Of a DNA stretch of 64,000 nucleotides, positions 12,201 through 23,180 are shown piece after piece. Source of the stretch: Antedon mediterranea. Taxonomy: Eukaryota > Echinodermata > Crinoidea > Comatulida > Antedonidae. A program made the position numbers and the translations under genes. Below the pieces are notes generated by a model, which did not search any database, had not been told where the DNA came from, and was given only the letters and a program-made list of their open reading frames with translations. The number at the start of each line of letters is the position of its first letter. Within the stretch, counting starts at the first letter, position 1. Location: NCBI RefSeq assembly GCF_964355755.1, contig NC_092673.1, positions 7,075,001 through 7,139,000 of the forward strand, written 5' to 3'.

Positions 12201-15200
12201 ACACAAAACTATTGGGAATGTTTGACATTAAAGCTTGGTTCCCACTAGGACGCAGCGCAAGGACGAATGCTGCAACGCAAGCAAATTAAACAATAACAAG
12301 CGATGGATTACTCGAACTACGCTTGTGATTGGTCAATTCACACTTGCGTTGCGTCCTAGTGGGAACCAGGACATAACGTAGCGAAAAAACACACAGCGAA
12401 AGTGTTATTGGTCAATATGACTGTGTAAAATGTAATTATTGACTTTAAAACACGGTCAATAAAGATTTGTCAATTGTTTTATTAATAATCAGATATTGTT
12501 TTATTATCAGGATTATTTTTCAAGCAATTTTAAAAATAAAGAAAACTATATTTCTCGTTGGTTTTTCCAGATGGGTATTTTTTATTAGTCCCTTTCTTTT
12601 GGACACACCTATTCAGAGTACACCTCCATTAAGGAAACATTTCCAACAAAACGAGGGGAAATATATGTTTCAACACTACGGTGACACCCCTATTAAGGGA
12701 TGGGAGTGTGCGTTGATCCAACACCATAACAATCAACAAATTATTTTATTTATATCGTTATTAATACAAAAATAGAAATTATATCATGGTAATAATTATG
12801 ATACTTATTTTGGGTCCCAAAGCAGTCCACAATACTTATGATGTGAATTCATATCCGGATTTATCTTTCTTCTAAGCTGAAAAGGTTTATTGGAGCGACA
12901 AAGGGCAAAGTCATATAATGATAGCGGCTCTGGATTTTACAAATGTTCAACAATTTGTGAAATTTCCACCATGTGGAGTAGCTCGAGATATAACTCTTTA
13001 TGCAAATAGTGTCTATTGGATATGCAGAAATGACGGTCTTTATCGAGTCGATAAAGAAACGGGGAACAATATTGAGACACTCAGTGATACATTCGTTAAT
13101 CCATTTGGAATGTTCATATATGACGGTAAGCCATTATATTATTTTACGTAAAAAAACGATCATATATATCAGAGTTCTAGATTCACCAAGTACATTGTAA
13201 CTAATCACAACATGTGCACAAATGTGTTATTTTTACGAAAATTATGCCACTTAAACTAGACTAAAGGCCAATTTACATAGACTAGTGGTAACATGTGTAA
13301 CTGCTCACGATCGAGTGGTCATTACGAGAATTGGTCGATTATGAGAAGCGGTCCCGTTAGAGAGAGGTGTTCTTTCATTTAAGAAATTTGATCACTGAGG
13401 GTGGTCTCGTACGATGGAAAGTGGTCACTTTGGGAGGTAGTTTCTTACAAGATGGCCGCTTTTAGGAACACGGTCTCTTACTTAGAGGTGCATAGACTGA
13501 GAGCTAAGTAAAGAGATGCATTTGAATATATTTAAATAAAAAGACTCTAAAAAAATAACTCTACGTCTTCTGGCGATAGTAACTACATTAGCTTGTGAGG
13601 CAATTGTCGTTACTATATTAGCTTTCGACCGTGCTATGTTAGCCGATGTTGATTTTAACAAGAACTCTTAAGACTATATTAGGCAATACTCGTTTGTGTT
13701 CACATATTTTTGACTTGAATTTGTAGAAATTATATCTTTATTACTATCTAATCTGTCCCTACTCAAAACCTAAATTTGTTAGGTGCTTATCGTTATTATA
13801 ATTGTAAAGAAGAAGGGAGAATAAACAACCGACACTCGCGAAATTGCCTAAACGTGAAGTATTGACAAGACTGTTCGCATAAAAATATGTATTTCGAGTA
13901 TATTACATTGGCATTGCATATATGATTAACATGTTCAAAAAACTATTTTTCAATCCAACAGATCCATTGTGGGATACAATCGAACTTATGTGTACAACAA
14001 TTGCAGGTTAGACTTCCATTTTGATAAGCAAATATAATTGAAAAATAAAGTAAAGCTACTGCTTTAAAGTGTTTATGAACATTATGTGATATTAGAAACT
14101 ATGTATATACAACATTAATGCTAAAGAATATGCCTAATGAAACAAACAAACAAACTGATTTTTTAAACATCATTCTACTAACGAACTTCACAATTTCTTT
14201 TTACTGTAGTAACAAGAGATGTAACCACTGACATAACAACAGATGCAACAACAGACACAACAACATATGCAACAACGGACATAACAACAGATGCAACAAC
14301 GGAAACAACAACAGATGCAACAGCGGACATAACAACAGATGGAACAACAGATGCAACAACGGACATAAAAACGGATGGAACAACAGACACAACAACAGAT
14401 GGAACAACAGATGCAACAGCGGACACAACAACAGGTGGAACAACAGCCACAACAACGGACACAACAACAGATGCAACAACGGCCATAACAACTGATGCAA
14501 CAACGGACACAACAACAGATGCAACGATGGACACAACAACAGATGCAACGACGGGCATAACAACAGATGCAACAATGGACACAACAACAGATGCAACAAC
14601 GGACATAAAAACAGATGCAACAACGGACACAACAACAGATGCAACAACGGAAACAACAACAGATGCAACAGCGGACATAACAACAGATGGAACAACAGAT
14701 GCAACAACGGACATAAAAACGGATGGAACAACAGACACAACAACAGATGGAACAACAGATGCAACAACGGACACAACTACAGGTGGAACAACAGCCACAA
14801 CAACGGACACAACAACAGATGCAACAACGGCCATAACAACTGATGCAACAACGGACACAACAACAGATGCAACAACGGGCATAACAACAGATGCAACAAT
14901 GGACACAACAACAGATGCAACAACGGACACAAAAACCGATGCAACAACGGAAACAACAGACACAACAACCGATGCAAAAACGGGCATAACAACAGATGCA
15001 AAAACGGACATAAAAACAGATGCAACAACGGACACAAAAGACACAACAACCGATGCAACAATGGACACAACTACAGATGCAACAACGGACATAACTTATG
15101 CAACAACGGACACAACAACAGATGCAACAACGGACACAACAACCGATGCAACAACGGACACAACCACAGGTGCAACAACGGCCATAACAACTTATGCAAC

Positions 15201-18200
15201 AACAGACATAACAACAGATGCAACAACGGAAACAACAACAGATGCAACAGCGGACACAACAACAGATGCAACAACGGCCATAACAACTGATGCAACAACG
15301 GACACAACAACAGATGCAACAACGGGCATAACAACAGATGCAACAATGGACACAACAACAGATGCAACAACGGACATAAAAACAGATGCAACAACGGACA
15401 CAACAGACACAACAACCGATGCAAAAATGGACACAACTACAGATGCAAAAACGGGCATAACAACAGATGTAACAACGGACACAACAACAGACACAGCAAT
15501 AGATGCAACAACGGACATAACAACAGATGCAACAACGGACACAACAACAGATACAACAACTGAAACAACAACCGATGCAACAACAGACACAACAACCGAT
15601 GCAACAACGGACTTAACAACATATGCAACAACAGACACAACAGATGCAACAACGGACACAATAACAGACACAACAACCAATGCAACAGCAGAAACAACAA
15701 CCGATGCAACAACGGACATATCAACAGATACAACAACGGACATAACAGATGCAACAACGGACACAATAATAGACACAACAACAGATGCAAAAACGGACAA
15801 AACAACAGATGCAACAACGGACATAACTTATGCAACAACGGACACAACAACAGATGCAACAACGGACACAACAACCGATGCAACAACGGACACAACTACA
15901 GGTGCAACAACGGCCATAACAACTGATGCAACAACGGACACAACAACAGATGCAACAACGGACACAACAACAGACACAACAACCGATGCAACTATGGACA
16001 AAACTAGAGATGCAAAAACGGCCATAACAACTGATGCAACAACGGACACCACAACAGATGCAACAACGGACATAACAACAGATGCAACAACGGACTCAAC
16101 AACAGATGCAACAACGGGCATAACAACAGATGCAACAACAGACACTACAATAGATGCAACAACGGACTTAACAACAGATACAACAACGGACACAACAACA
16201 GATGCAACAACGGACATAACAACAGATGCAACAACGGACACAACAACAGATGCAACAACGGACACAACAACAGATGCAACAACGGACATAACAGATGCAA
16301 CAACGGACACAACAACAGATGCAACAACGGACACAACAACAGACACAACAATAGATGCAACAACGGACATAACAACAGATGCAACAATGGACACAACAGA
16401 CACAACAACCGATGCAACATTGGACAAAACTACAGAGGCAAAAACGGACACAACAACAGATGCAACAACGGCCATAACAACTGATGCAACAACGGACACA
16501 GAAACAGATGCAACAACGGACATAACAACAGATGCAACAACGGACACAACAACAGATGCCACAACGGACACAACAACAGATACAACAACGAAAACAACAA
16601 CAGATACAACAACGGAAACAGCAACCGATGCAACAACAGACACAACAACCGATGCAACAACGGACACAACTACAGATGCAACAACCGACATAGCAGACAA
16701 AACAGCCGACGCAACAACAGCCACAACCACCGATGCAACAACGGACACAACAACAGATACAACAACGGACATAACAACGGAAACAACAATAGGTGTAACA
16801 ACATACGCAACAACAGATAAAACAACGAACACAACAACATATGTAACAACGGACACAACAACAGATGCAACAACGGACATAACAACAGCTGATGTAACAA
16901 CAGCTGATGCAACAACAGATGCAACAACGGACACAACAACAGATGCAATAACGGACATAACAACAGATGCAACGACGTACATAACAACAGATGCAACAAC
17001 GGACACAACAACAAATGCAACATCAGACATAACAACAGATGCAACAATGGACACAACAACAGATGCAACAACGGACATAAAAACAGATGCAACAACGGAC
17101 ACAACAGACACAACAACCGATGCAACAATGGACACAACTACAGATGCAAAAACGGGCATAACAACAGATGTAACAACGGACACAACAACAGACACAGCAA
17201 TAGATGCAACAACGGACATAACAACAGCTGATGTAACAACAGCTGATGCAACAACAGATGCAACAACGGACACAACAACAGATGCAACAACGGACATAAC
17301 AACAGATGCAACGACGTACATAACAACAGATGCAACAACGGACACAACAACAGATGCAACAACGGACATAACAACAGATACAACAATGGACACAACAGAT
17401 GCAACAACGGACATAACAACATATGCAACAACGGACATAACAACATATGGACCAACGGAAACAACAACAGACACAACAACGGACATAACAACATATGCAA
17501 CAACGGACATAACAACATATGCAACAACGGAAACAACAACAGACATAACAACAGATGCAACAACGGACACAACAACAGATGCAACGGACACAACAACAGA
17601 TGCAACAACGGACATAGCAACATATGCAACAACGGATATAGCAACATATGTAACAACGGACATAACAGACACAACAACGGACATAACAACATATGCAACA
17701 ACGGACATAACAACATATGCAACAACGGACATAACAACAGATGCAACAACGGACATAACAACAGATGCAACGACGGACATACCAACCGATGCAACATTGG
17801 ACAAAACTACAGAGCCAAAAACGGACACAACAACAGATGCAACAACGGCCATAACAACAGACGCAACAACGGACACAACAACAGACGCAACAACGGACAC
17901 AACAACTGATGCAACAACGGACATAATAATAACGGATGCAACAGCGGACAAAACTACAGATGCAACAACGGACAAAACAACAGATGCAACAACGGACACA
18001 ACAACTGATGCAACAACGGATACAACAACAGACACAACAATAGATGCAACAACGTACACAACAATAGATGCAACAACGGACATAACAACAGATGCAACAA
18101 CGGACACAACAACTGATGCAACAACGGACACAACAACAGACACAACAATAGATGCAACAACGTACACAACAATAGATGCAACAACGTACACAACAATAGA

Positions 18201-19630
18201 TGCAACAACGGAAATAACAACAGATGCAACAACGGACACAACAACTGATGCAACAACGGACATAACAACAGATGTAACAACGGACACAACAACAAATGCA
18301 ACATCAGACACAACAACAGATGCAACAACGGAAACAACAACAGATGCAACAACGGACACAACAATAAACACGATCAATCAAGGTAAGCAGTCTGGATTTT
18401 ACATTATCTTAATGCTCGAACCTAATTACTCTACTGTAAATCTAAGTCACGTAATGAATTCATTTTACAGATTCAACAACAAAAAAACGAGGCTGTGTAG
18501 CAACAACAATTGGTAATGCATGTTTTATATGCAAATTAATAGGGTTGTTCGGGAAATTACAACCGCACAAATCATTCAAATCAAAGCCTTCATCATTTTA
18601 TCTTCATCATCATTCTGATATTCATTCACTTGTATTTATTCGTCAATTTACACATTCGTTATTAAAGTATTTTACTTGTTTTGTTTTGTAATTGTATGTA
18701 GATATTATGTGTTTGTTTGTACGCACGTAAACCTCTACAATTTTAAAGTCATCGTCACGATTTTTTGTGGCAAATAATTATGTATATACCAACGCATCAT
18801 TCCGGAAAATCGATATATTGGTGACGTCACAAAAACTCTAGTTACCATTATCTTTATTTATGGGCCAAATAGTGAATAGCACGCCCTCTCCATTTCCAAA
18901 TGCTTAATTTATTCATCAATTCATTACGAAACCTATCAATTCTTTCTTTCGTACGTTAATCCAATACGACATTCATTCATATCCAAATATCTCAAATAGC
19001 GCATTAGGTTAAATTGGCAATACTAATCGATCTAAAAAGGTGTTGGTGCACAAAAAAACCAATAAAACCAGTACAAGATATTGTCATTGTTAAATTAGCT
19101 TTCCGTCTGGTACTTTATTTACTATTTTCAAAGGGTATCTCAGGCTTTAACATTTCCATTGTTTATTATAAAGGCATTTGCAACAACATTGATAATTATT
19201 ATTATATAATAAACAATATAAATATGTTACACTAGAGGAGCTACCCTTTAAGTCTTTGGGTACTGATATTATGTATCCACATCACTAAACCAGTCATGTC
19301 AACTGACAAAGCTATCTATATGATTGTCAGTCAGGTTTAGTGATTTAAAATGTCACATTTGTTTTTAATTTAGCTGTACGGGGCTACTTTAGAAAGGTCA
19401 GCGTGAATGGACAAGACGTTTGCCTGTTGGATCAAACCCTTTCTAGCAGAAACGTTAGTAGCGTTATAGACTGTACACTTGTGTGTCTGTCCCATTCATT
19501 CTGTAATGGCTTTGTTGTCAGCAATCACCCATACATAATATGTTCATTACTGGACAGGACATTTATTCGAAGAAAAGTAATTTCTATAAATTGTACTACT
19601 TATAAAAAGTATTTGAATGTATCAAAGTGA
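6174..19630 (+). CDS. Gene A: secreted protein with YWTD propeller segment, giant [DxTT]n repeat and PAN-like domain
   Basis: Proposed join: 6174-6267, 6648-6890, 11152-11310, 12877-13125, 13962-14006, 14210-18382, 18471-18512, 19374-19630. It totals 5,262 nt, 1,753 residues, in one frame with a stop at 19628-19630. Every intron is phase 1 and has GT-AG ends; only the end of exon 3 is doubtful. Order of domains: signal peptide (1-31), LDLR class B repeats (about 32-250), linker, threonine/aspartate repeat (about 264-1655), short linker, PAN/apple-like module (last 85). I know of no named family with this order. Secretion and heavy O-glycosylation are inferred from the signal peptide and threonine content; a structural, adhesive or ion-binding role is possible but unproven. 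Gene C is its paralogue. Large introns carry inserted elements, and further propeller exons in the 6891-11151 intron cannot be excluded. Confidence 0.75.
6648..6890 (+). CDS. Gene A exon 2: LDLR class B (YWTD) repeat
   Basis: The acceptor is aatag|ag after a pyrimidine-rich run and the donor is gacg|gtgaga; 243 nt, phase 1 at both ends. Residues include WGVSVTYDPIDDHVYLTD and IYRSYLDGTNIDRIV, which match the blade pattern GxxVDxxxxxxYWTD...IxxxxLDGxxxxxIV of low-density-lipoprotein-receptor propellers. The YWTD core is here YLTD. Confidence 0.85.
6954..7049. mobile_element. 96-bp MITE-like palindrome
   Basis: The ends are GGCCGTATTCACCATTCACAC and its complement (..gtgtgattggtaaatacggcc), about 23 bp with few mismatches. 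A further pair, AGACCAC at 6941 and GTGGTCT at 7093, each bordered by TTAA, lies outside it, so a larger element of about 160 bp is possible. Confidence 0.65.
7112..8596. mobile_element. 1.5-kb non-autonomous TIR element with TAA target duplication
   Basis: The element opens with AGGCTGGTTTCCTGTCGACG and closes with its exact complement; the match is 26 bp. It is bordered by TAA at 7109-7111 and 8597-8599, the 3-bp TWA duplication usual for PIF/Harbinger transposons. Inside there is no transposase, but three copies of 'cggtttcctgtaaaatcg' (near 8382, 8439, 8509) and a hairpin at about 8284-8337 built on 'cttacgtctcttgcgaaag'. Confidence 0.8.
9146..10215. repeat. Duplicated block shared with 36734-37375
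   Basis: Three pieces are nearly identical to the region downstream of gene C: 9146-9400 with 36838-37085 ('aatacctgcacacaataata'), 9729-9835 with 36734-36835, and 10150-10215 with 37308-37375 ('cgtagtgatgtatcgttac'). The order is A-B-C here and B-A-C there. It suggests segmental duplication of gene A intron sequence followed by rearrangement. Confidence 0.75.
11152..11310 (+). CDS. Gene A exon 3: LDLR class B repeat (3' end uncertain)
   Basis: The acceptor is atatag|ac. It reads IRSISLETVNRKIYYIS, then LMRANLDGSSGETIK and RGLVV, a second blade continuing directly from exon 2. I chose the donor gtcgtca|gtgtgg because it is phase 1 like all the other introns and joins in frame to exon 4. The next GT (gaacatga|gtaatt, end 11323) is a better-looking donor but gives a stop after joining. 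True family spacing between GLVV and VYW would fit six residues, so the junction deserves transcript evidence. Confidence 0.7.
11351..11502. mobile_element. TA-flanked MITE, family 'aaagc..tctacactat' (copy 1)
   Basis: The ends are aagcactctctatacactat and ..gatagtgtagacagagctt, bordered by TA on both sides, as in Tc1/mariner-derived MITEs. Inside is a duplicated 'tatgcccaaatatggtagt'. It lies in gene A intron 3. Related copies are at 39951-40050 and 42316-42489. Confidence 0.75.
12236..12368. mobile_element. 133-bp MITE with 26-bp terminal inverted repeats
   Basis: It starts TGGTTCCCACTAGGACGCAG and ends with the complement, one mismatch in 26 bp. A decayed relative starts near 52497 (ttagttcccactagatacg). 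No target duplication is clear. Confidence 0.8.
12877..13125 (+). CDS. Gene A exon 4: two LDLR class B blades
   Basis: The acceptor is ttctaag|ct and the donor gacg|gtaagc; 249 nt, phase 1-1. It begins EKVYWSDKGQSH (a clear YWTD-type core) and has a second core SVYWICRNDGLYRVDKETG, then FVNPFGMFIYD, the usual strand before the next blade. With exons 2 and 3 this gives about four blades, fewer than the six of a complete propeller. Confidence 0.85.
13126..13961. other. Gene A intron 4, no recognised content
   Basis: An 836-bp intron. The part at 13270-13500 is less AT-rich and repeats phrases such as 'gtggtc', but I find no coding or paired structure. Confidence 0.4.
13962..14006 (+). CDS. Gene A exon 5: short linker
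   Basis: This 45-nt exon, phase 1-1, encodes DPLWDTIELMCTTIA between ccaacag|at and gcag|gttaga. It may close the propeller. Its small size lowers confidence, but frame and splice sites fit exactly. Confidence 0.6.
14210..18382 (+). CDS. Gene A exon 6: [Asp-x-Thr-Thr]n repeat, about 1,390 residues
   Basis: The acceptor follows a good pyrimidine tract (ttactgtag|ta) and the donor is atcaag|gtaagc. The whole 4,173 nt is open. The DNA is a 12-bp repeat arranged as 24-bp pairs, coding D-A-T-T-D-T-T-T; the x position is A, T, I, G, K or E. Asp falls every fourth residue almost throughout, so the product is strongly acidic and threonine-rich, as in mucin-like or ion-binding extracellular stalks. 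Length changes are whole codons (for example TTDTTTD or ITDATTD) and keep the frame over 4 kb to the downstream exons. Several other frames on both strands are also stop-free for long stretches; I regard those as by-products of the 3n-periodic repeat. Confidence 0.85.
18471..18512 (+). CDS. Gene A exon 7: short linker with one cysteine
   Basis: 42 nt, phase 1-1, between tttacag|at and attg|gtaatg, encoding DSTTKKRGCVATTI. The paralogous exon at 33405-33443 is one codon shorter and keeps KRGCV, which supports both. Confidence 0.8.
19374..19630 (+). CDS. Gene A exon 8: C-terminal PAN/apple-like domain
   Basis: The acceptor is aatttag|ct and the stop TGA is at 19628. The 85-residue module starts VRGYFRKVSVNGQDVCLLD and carries cysteines in the order DVC, IDC, LVC, SFC, IIC and INC, with FCNGFVV and a CSLLD strand, like PAN/apple or similar CxxxC-spaced ligand-binding folds. 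It probably binds protein or carbohydrate partners outside the cell. Gene C exon 4 is about 85% identical by eye. Confidence 0.75.
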
Positions 19631-19704
19631 ATATCAGGTTTTTTGACTTTGACTATTGAAACAAATACAGTTCGAGAAAAGTTACCATACTGGGATCAGA
19701 ATAA

Positions 19705-20190
19705 GAATGTACTCCTCTGGATCATGGAGTGCCGCAGGGATCGACTGTAAGTCCATCATTGTTCACGGCATATACTAAACCAATCTCTGACATAATGCAA
19801 TCACATCGTGTATCATACCATCTATACGCGGATGATACCCAGATGTATGTCAGTTTTAATCCCAGAAAACCATGTGATTTGAACGCAGCAGTAAGCAGGC
19901 TGAATAAATGTATTGACGATGTAAGGAAAGGGATGTGTGTTAACAAGCTAAAATTAAATGACTTTAAAACTGAATTAGTAATATTATGTCCACCGAGGTG
20001 TAAGTTTGATAGGACAAATATTGAATTTAGGGTGGGTGAACTCATTATAAATTCCAACAAATCTGCTCGCAATCTCGGGGTTGTATTTGATGAAGGACTT
20101 AATATGACTGCCCATGTTAGTTCAATCTGCCGTAGTGTTAACTTAACTGTCTTCGAGGACTAGGAAAAATTCGCAAATATATACTTAACA
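19705..20190 (+). mobile_element. CR1-like reverse transcriptase fragment, 5'-truncated and frameshifted
   Basis: The frame opens at 19705 and reads GVPQGSTVSPSLFTAYTKP, then YADDTQMYVSF with the catalytic YADD, and NKLKLNDFKTELVI and ARNLGVVFDEGL from the palm and thumb of CR1-clade polymerases. At about 20143 a +1 shift is needed to continue into CLRGLGKIRKYI. The N-terminal half, endonuclease and C-terminus are missing. It is a dead copy just downstream of gene A. Confidence 0.85.
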
Positions 20191-20479
20191 TCATGTTCAA
20201 GTTCAAGTTATCTTTTAGCAATGGAGTGGGGTTGATTATGTGTACCGAGGATTGGGGATGGAAGATCAGATGATGGAAACATGGTTCCTCTACACACAGA
20301 CTTAAAGCCAGAACCTGAGTATCTCCTTGAAGCATTCAGGGGTAACTAGAACTACATGTGGTGAATGCAATGGCATTGCACTGTACTAATACCCGAACAA
20401 GAAAGTGATACTGATGACATATTTGTGAGTCCTTTTCTATTTGAAGGATTAAACAATATCATCCCACACGGAGCAATTC

Positions 20480-21282
20480 AAATAATAATAATTCAAGTAC
20501 AATATAACAAGAGTCAAAGTTCAAGAATTTAAGAGTCGAATGGCAACTGGCAAAAACGAATTTCTTTTCCAGTTTGTTCTACATGCCGGGCATTGAAAGC
20601 GACGCCCATGAGGCATGAGCTCGAAATCACTGAACAAGGCATGGTTAACATTTTTTAGAATAGCTATACTTTTTTCTAGAGTTTGCATGTCACAGAAGGA
20701 AGATAAGCTACGAAGTTGACAACCTATTAATTTAGAACTTAAGTTAACAATTCTTTGTAGTGAGTTTCTTTCTTTGACCCTAAGACCAAAAAACCAGCAT
20801 ATAAAGGAAAAAAGTTAAAACGTTCTCAATAAAGGAATTATAAAAAACCATGAGAATTACTTTATCGACATTAAAATGGTTCAGCTTCCTTAACAGATAA
20901 AGTCTCTGGTGTCCTCTCTTTACTATTGCCTCTGTATTTAATTCCCAGCTGAGATTGTTCTCAAATATAGTACCTAGGTATTTAAAGGAATGGACAATAT
21001 CGCTGGTTCGTCATTTGTGAGGGATACCAGAGGGATGCGTCCTTTCTCCTTCCTAAAATCTACAATTATCTCCTTGGTTTTGGTCACATTGAGTTTCAAG
21101 TAGGAGTTTCCACAAAATTGGATAAAACCATCTAATGCGGAACCATGACCGTCCTGTGAAGTTTGAAGGAGAGACAGCAAGACAGTGTCGTCAGCAAATT
21201 TGAAAAGATGACTATTGTCCTGTTTGCTCCGACAGTCATCCGTGTATATAATATACAGGAGAGGAGAGAAGACGCAACCCTG
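20480..21282 (-). mobile_element. L2/CR1-like retrotransposon 3' part, decayed
   Basis: Minus strand from 21282: QGCVFSPLLYIIYTDD, then FADDTVLLSLL (polymerase core FADD), NSYLKLNVTKTKEIIVDFRK, FKYLGTIFENNLSWE, and a C-terminal part ending near 20535 with RLLNS and a stop. At least two single-base shifts break it (near 20985 and 20810). The element closes with (ATT)n at about 20480-20494 on the left. The wording differs from the YADD copy at 19705, so two families are present. Confidence 0.85.
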
Positions 21283-21409
21283 CGAAGATCAATTACTTGT
21301 CATTACGTACATTCGTTGATACTAAAATTATCAACAATCTATCTATAGTAAATCAAATTATCAAGACTCATTAATTAATCAACAATAGTACATACCGCTA
21401 ATGAATTTC

Positions 21410-22180
21410 AATTTTCTTCTAGCTAGCATCATTTTTCCTATTTCATGACGATACAATAGGTACAGGAAAAACATTATTTGCACCAAATACTTCCAAAATA
21501 TAAATATAATATATATAAACATAATTTAGTTTTACGCTATTTTAAGAAAATTTGAGTTTTTGTAAAAGGTCAATGACCTTTTGACCTCTAGTTACGTATA
21601 ACTGTTGTATTAATTGTTTTTTTTAATGTATATTATTAGTAGGATATATATACTCTACACATTGGTACTAAAGCTATTTAGATATGATTATAAAACAATG
21701 GATTATAGGCATAAATGCTATACCCCCTACCCCAAAATTGTTTACATTACATTTGATAAAGAATCAATTTCAATAAGAATAGTACATCATTACTTTTAAA
21801 ATTCTTCTAGTTAACATCATGTTTCCTATTTTATATATCGATAGGTACAGATAAAACACAATTTTGATTAAATGCATATACAATTATGGCACAATATTAC
21901 AGTTAATCATTTTTTTAAGGAAAAAAATAAGTTTTTGTAAAAGGTCAATAACCTTTTGACCTCTAGTTATATAAATAAATGTTGTATTTTGTTTTTTTAA
22001 ATTGCATATTAGAAAGAAATATATATTCTACACATTAATATCAAGATTATTGAGATTGGATTATAAAACCAGAAGTATGGGCATAAATGTTACTCCCTAC
22101 CCCAAAATATTTATGGAATAAAATCGATCACTATATAGTTGTTGAGATTACCTAAAAAATAATGTGTTCCAATGCTTCAA
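21410..22180. repeat. Two tandem copies of a roughly 380-bp unit
   Basis: 'ttcttctag' + 'catcat.tttcctatt' occurs at 21415 and 21803; 'gtttttgtaaaaggtcaat' at about 21556 and 21930; and 'ccctaccccaaaat' at about 21725 and 22092. No coding content. Confidence 0.75.
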
Positions 22181-22717
22181 TTTTCGGTGACTTTTAATAT
22201 GTCATTATAAACTACATTTTGAATGAAAAAATTAATGTTTCGTTACTATTGCAATTTGTGGTGGGTTTACCTCTAAATATCACTAGATTGACTGGACTAT
22301 TATCATAATTTCTATAATAAATAATAAAATTAATGACGTGATTTCAACAAAAGCACTAATTCGCGTATGTACTGTAATGCGAGTTACAGACGAATAACGC
22401 ATTTAAAATGTATTCATGACATCTACATATAGGTGACATTTTGTAGCAATAACTTTTCAACCATAAGTAGTATGAGAATTTCAATTAACGTGTCCCATGA
22501 TATTCTTTGTTCTATCGAAGTTAAATAAATGATTATTTTGATTTTTTTCATGTATAGTTCATACCCTTACAGGAAAATTTACCCTCAAGGTTACCTGATG
22601 ATGTGCTATGCCCAGAACATGTTTTAAGGCAGAGTTAAAATTTCGATTTTTTCTACAGTATTCATATCCTCTGCCTATGTAGCTCTTTGATTTTTAAAGT
22701 TTTCAATAAATTAACTT

Positions 22718-23180
22718 ACTTCCGAGCATTTTAGGGCAAACTGTTGTATTAGACTAAATAGAAATGTATATGTTCCAAACAATTTGACACCAAAAGTAAT
22801 GCTCTACGACAAATATTTCTTGAGATACGGTAAAGAGATATGAATAGGTCAATAAGAGGTCAATAACCTCACTTCCGGTCATTTTGGGATAAAATATTAC
22901 ATTACACCAAATAAAAATATGCATGTTCTGAACAATTTGGGCCTAATCTTAATTCTCTATGACAAGCCATTACCGAGATATGATAAGACCAGGTCAAAGG
23001 TCAAACTGCCAGAAACTGTAGTAGCGGCCATTTTTTGACAAAATTGTCTGTTAGAGCAAATAGGAATGTATATATTGTGAACTATTTGACACCAAAATCG
23101 ATACTCTACGACAAGCGGTTACAAAGTTATAGACCAATTTAAAATGGCAGCCATTTTGGACGCCATCTTGGATTTCTCGG
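22718..23180. repeat. Three diverged tandem units of about 151 bp
   Basis: Units start near 22720, 22871 and 23022 with 'cttccg..cattttgg' and continue with 'aaat.aaatgtatatgtt' and 'ctacgacaa'. They are strongly diverged. No coding content. Confidence 0.65.

Larger units (their letters stand above)
18383..19640. repeat. Paralogous segment: gene A 3' end, matched by 33318-34615
   Basis: Introns as well as exons align between the two genes. Examples are 'ggtaagcagtctggatttta' at 18383 and 33318, 'tattggtgacgtcac' at about 18818 and 33788, and 'ctatctatatgattgtcagt' at 19310 and 34294. This shows that gene A and gene C arose by duplication of a genomic segment rather than by retrocopying. Confidence 0.85.

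Noticed and set aside
14178-18377. Minus-strand Val/Ser/Ala and Leu/Cys/His repeat frames as genes
   Set aside because: Antisense shadows of the gene A array; no start context, splice partner or family feature.
19014-19235. Separate ORF between gene A exons 7 and 8
   Set aside because: It lies in an intron with an aligned counterpart (about 33950-34200) in gene C where the frame is not kept.
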